From an uncultured Phycisphaerae bacterium (GTDB lineage Bacteria > Planctomycetota > Phycisphaerae > Sedimentisphaerales > Anaerohalosphaeraceae), in NCBI GenBank assembly GCA_937995495.1, contig CALKKA010000024.1, positions 1 through 5,770 of the forward strand: a stretch of DNA of 5,770 bases, in the 5' to 3' direction. Both the position numbers and the translations under genes were made by a program. Positions 5,704 to 5,770 of the stretch are shown here, in pieces. Under the pieces are notes generated by a model. The model did no database searches and was not told the DNA's origin. It was given only the letters and a program-made list of their open reading frames with translations. Every line of letters begins with the position of its first letter. Position 1 is the stretch's first letter.

Positions 5704-5770
5704 TTATTCTTCCTTCTGTTGAATCTGCTCCAATTGGAGATGGAACTTACTGAGCTTACTCTGACCCTCG
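5704..5770 (-). CDS. C-terminal 21 codons of an unidentified upstream gene (5' end beyond window)
   Basis: A reading frame enters from the window edge and ends at TAA (5706-5704), 11 nt before the prepilin-like gene start. It encodes 21 residues ending LEQIQQKEE, rich in Gln, Glu, Lys and Leu and suggestive of the end of a helix or coiled coil. The close spacing, with the next gene's GAGG in the short gap, supports a real operon partner. The fragment is too short to identify, and one other frame is also open here, so this is tentative. Confidence 0.45.
   Translation of the reverse strand, partial: EGQSKLSKFHLQLEQIQQKEE

Overview
The window looks like a chromosomal housekeeping segment from a Planctomycetota bacterium, most likely class Phycisphaerae. 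Three things suggest this: a small prepilin-like protein of the H-X9-DG family (with CGTN-K-L, DYDDRLP and SYAMN signatures), a PGK N-terminus with a long charged loop before DAFGTAHR and an ASM-VP motif after it, and overall moderate GC. This assignment is inference from family resemblance, not from a marker gene. Every supported gene lies on the minus strand, so transcription runs from high to low coordinates.

Layout in transcription order: (i) 5770-5072, the last 21 codons of an unidentified gene, then a membrane-anchored H-X9-DG prepilin-like protein. (ii) 5066-4326, ispD of the MEP isoprenoid pathway, starting 5 nt after the prepilin-like gene and sharing its 3' end for its ribosome binding site. 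(iii) 4318-4144, a sigma70-type promoter with an extended -10 and a leader of about 140 nt with several alternative hairpins. (iv) 4143-3346, a TPR-containing lipoprotein, closed by a strong intrinsic terminator at 3300-3264. (v) 3252-1831, tilS (tRNA-Ile lysidine synthase), whose start lies directly after that terminator with no visible Shine-Dalgarno. (vi) 1755-1693, a near-consensus gap promoter followed by a perfect 7-bp stem-loop at the predicted mRNA 5' end. (vii) 1644-634, gap (glycolytic GAPDH). (viii) an intrinsic terminator/attenuator at 586-562. (ix) 539 to beyond base 1, the N-terminal 179 residues of pgk.

Functionally, gap and pgk are consecutive glycolytic steps (GAPDH makes 1,3-bisphosphoglycerate, PGK uses it to make ATP). 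The terminator between them suggests gap is expressed above pgk. ispD and tilS are conserved core functions, unrelated to each other. The lipoprotein is an envelope protein with its own promoter and terminator. A recurring arrangement is an intrinsic terminator ending only 11-22 nt before the next start codon (before tilS and before pgk).

I found no mobile element, CRISPR array, tRNA, rRNA, phage gene or defence system. The window does not show a clearly novel system. The most interesting parts are regulatory: the structured lipoprotein leader, the gap 5' stem-loop, and the terminator-abutted tilS start.
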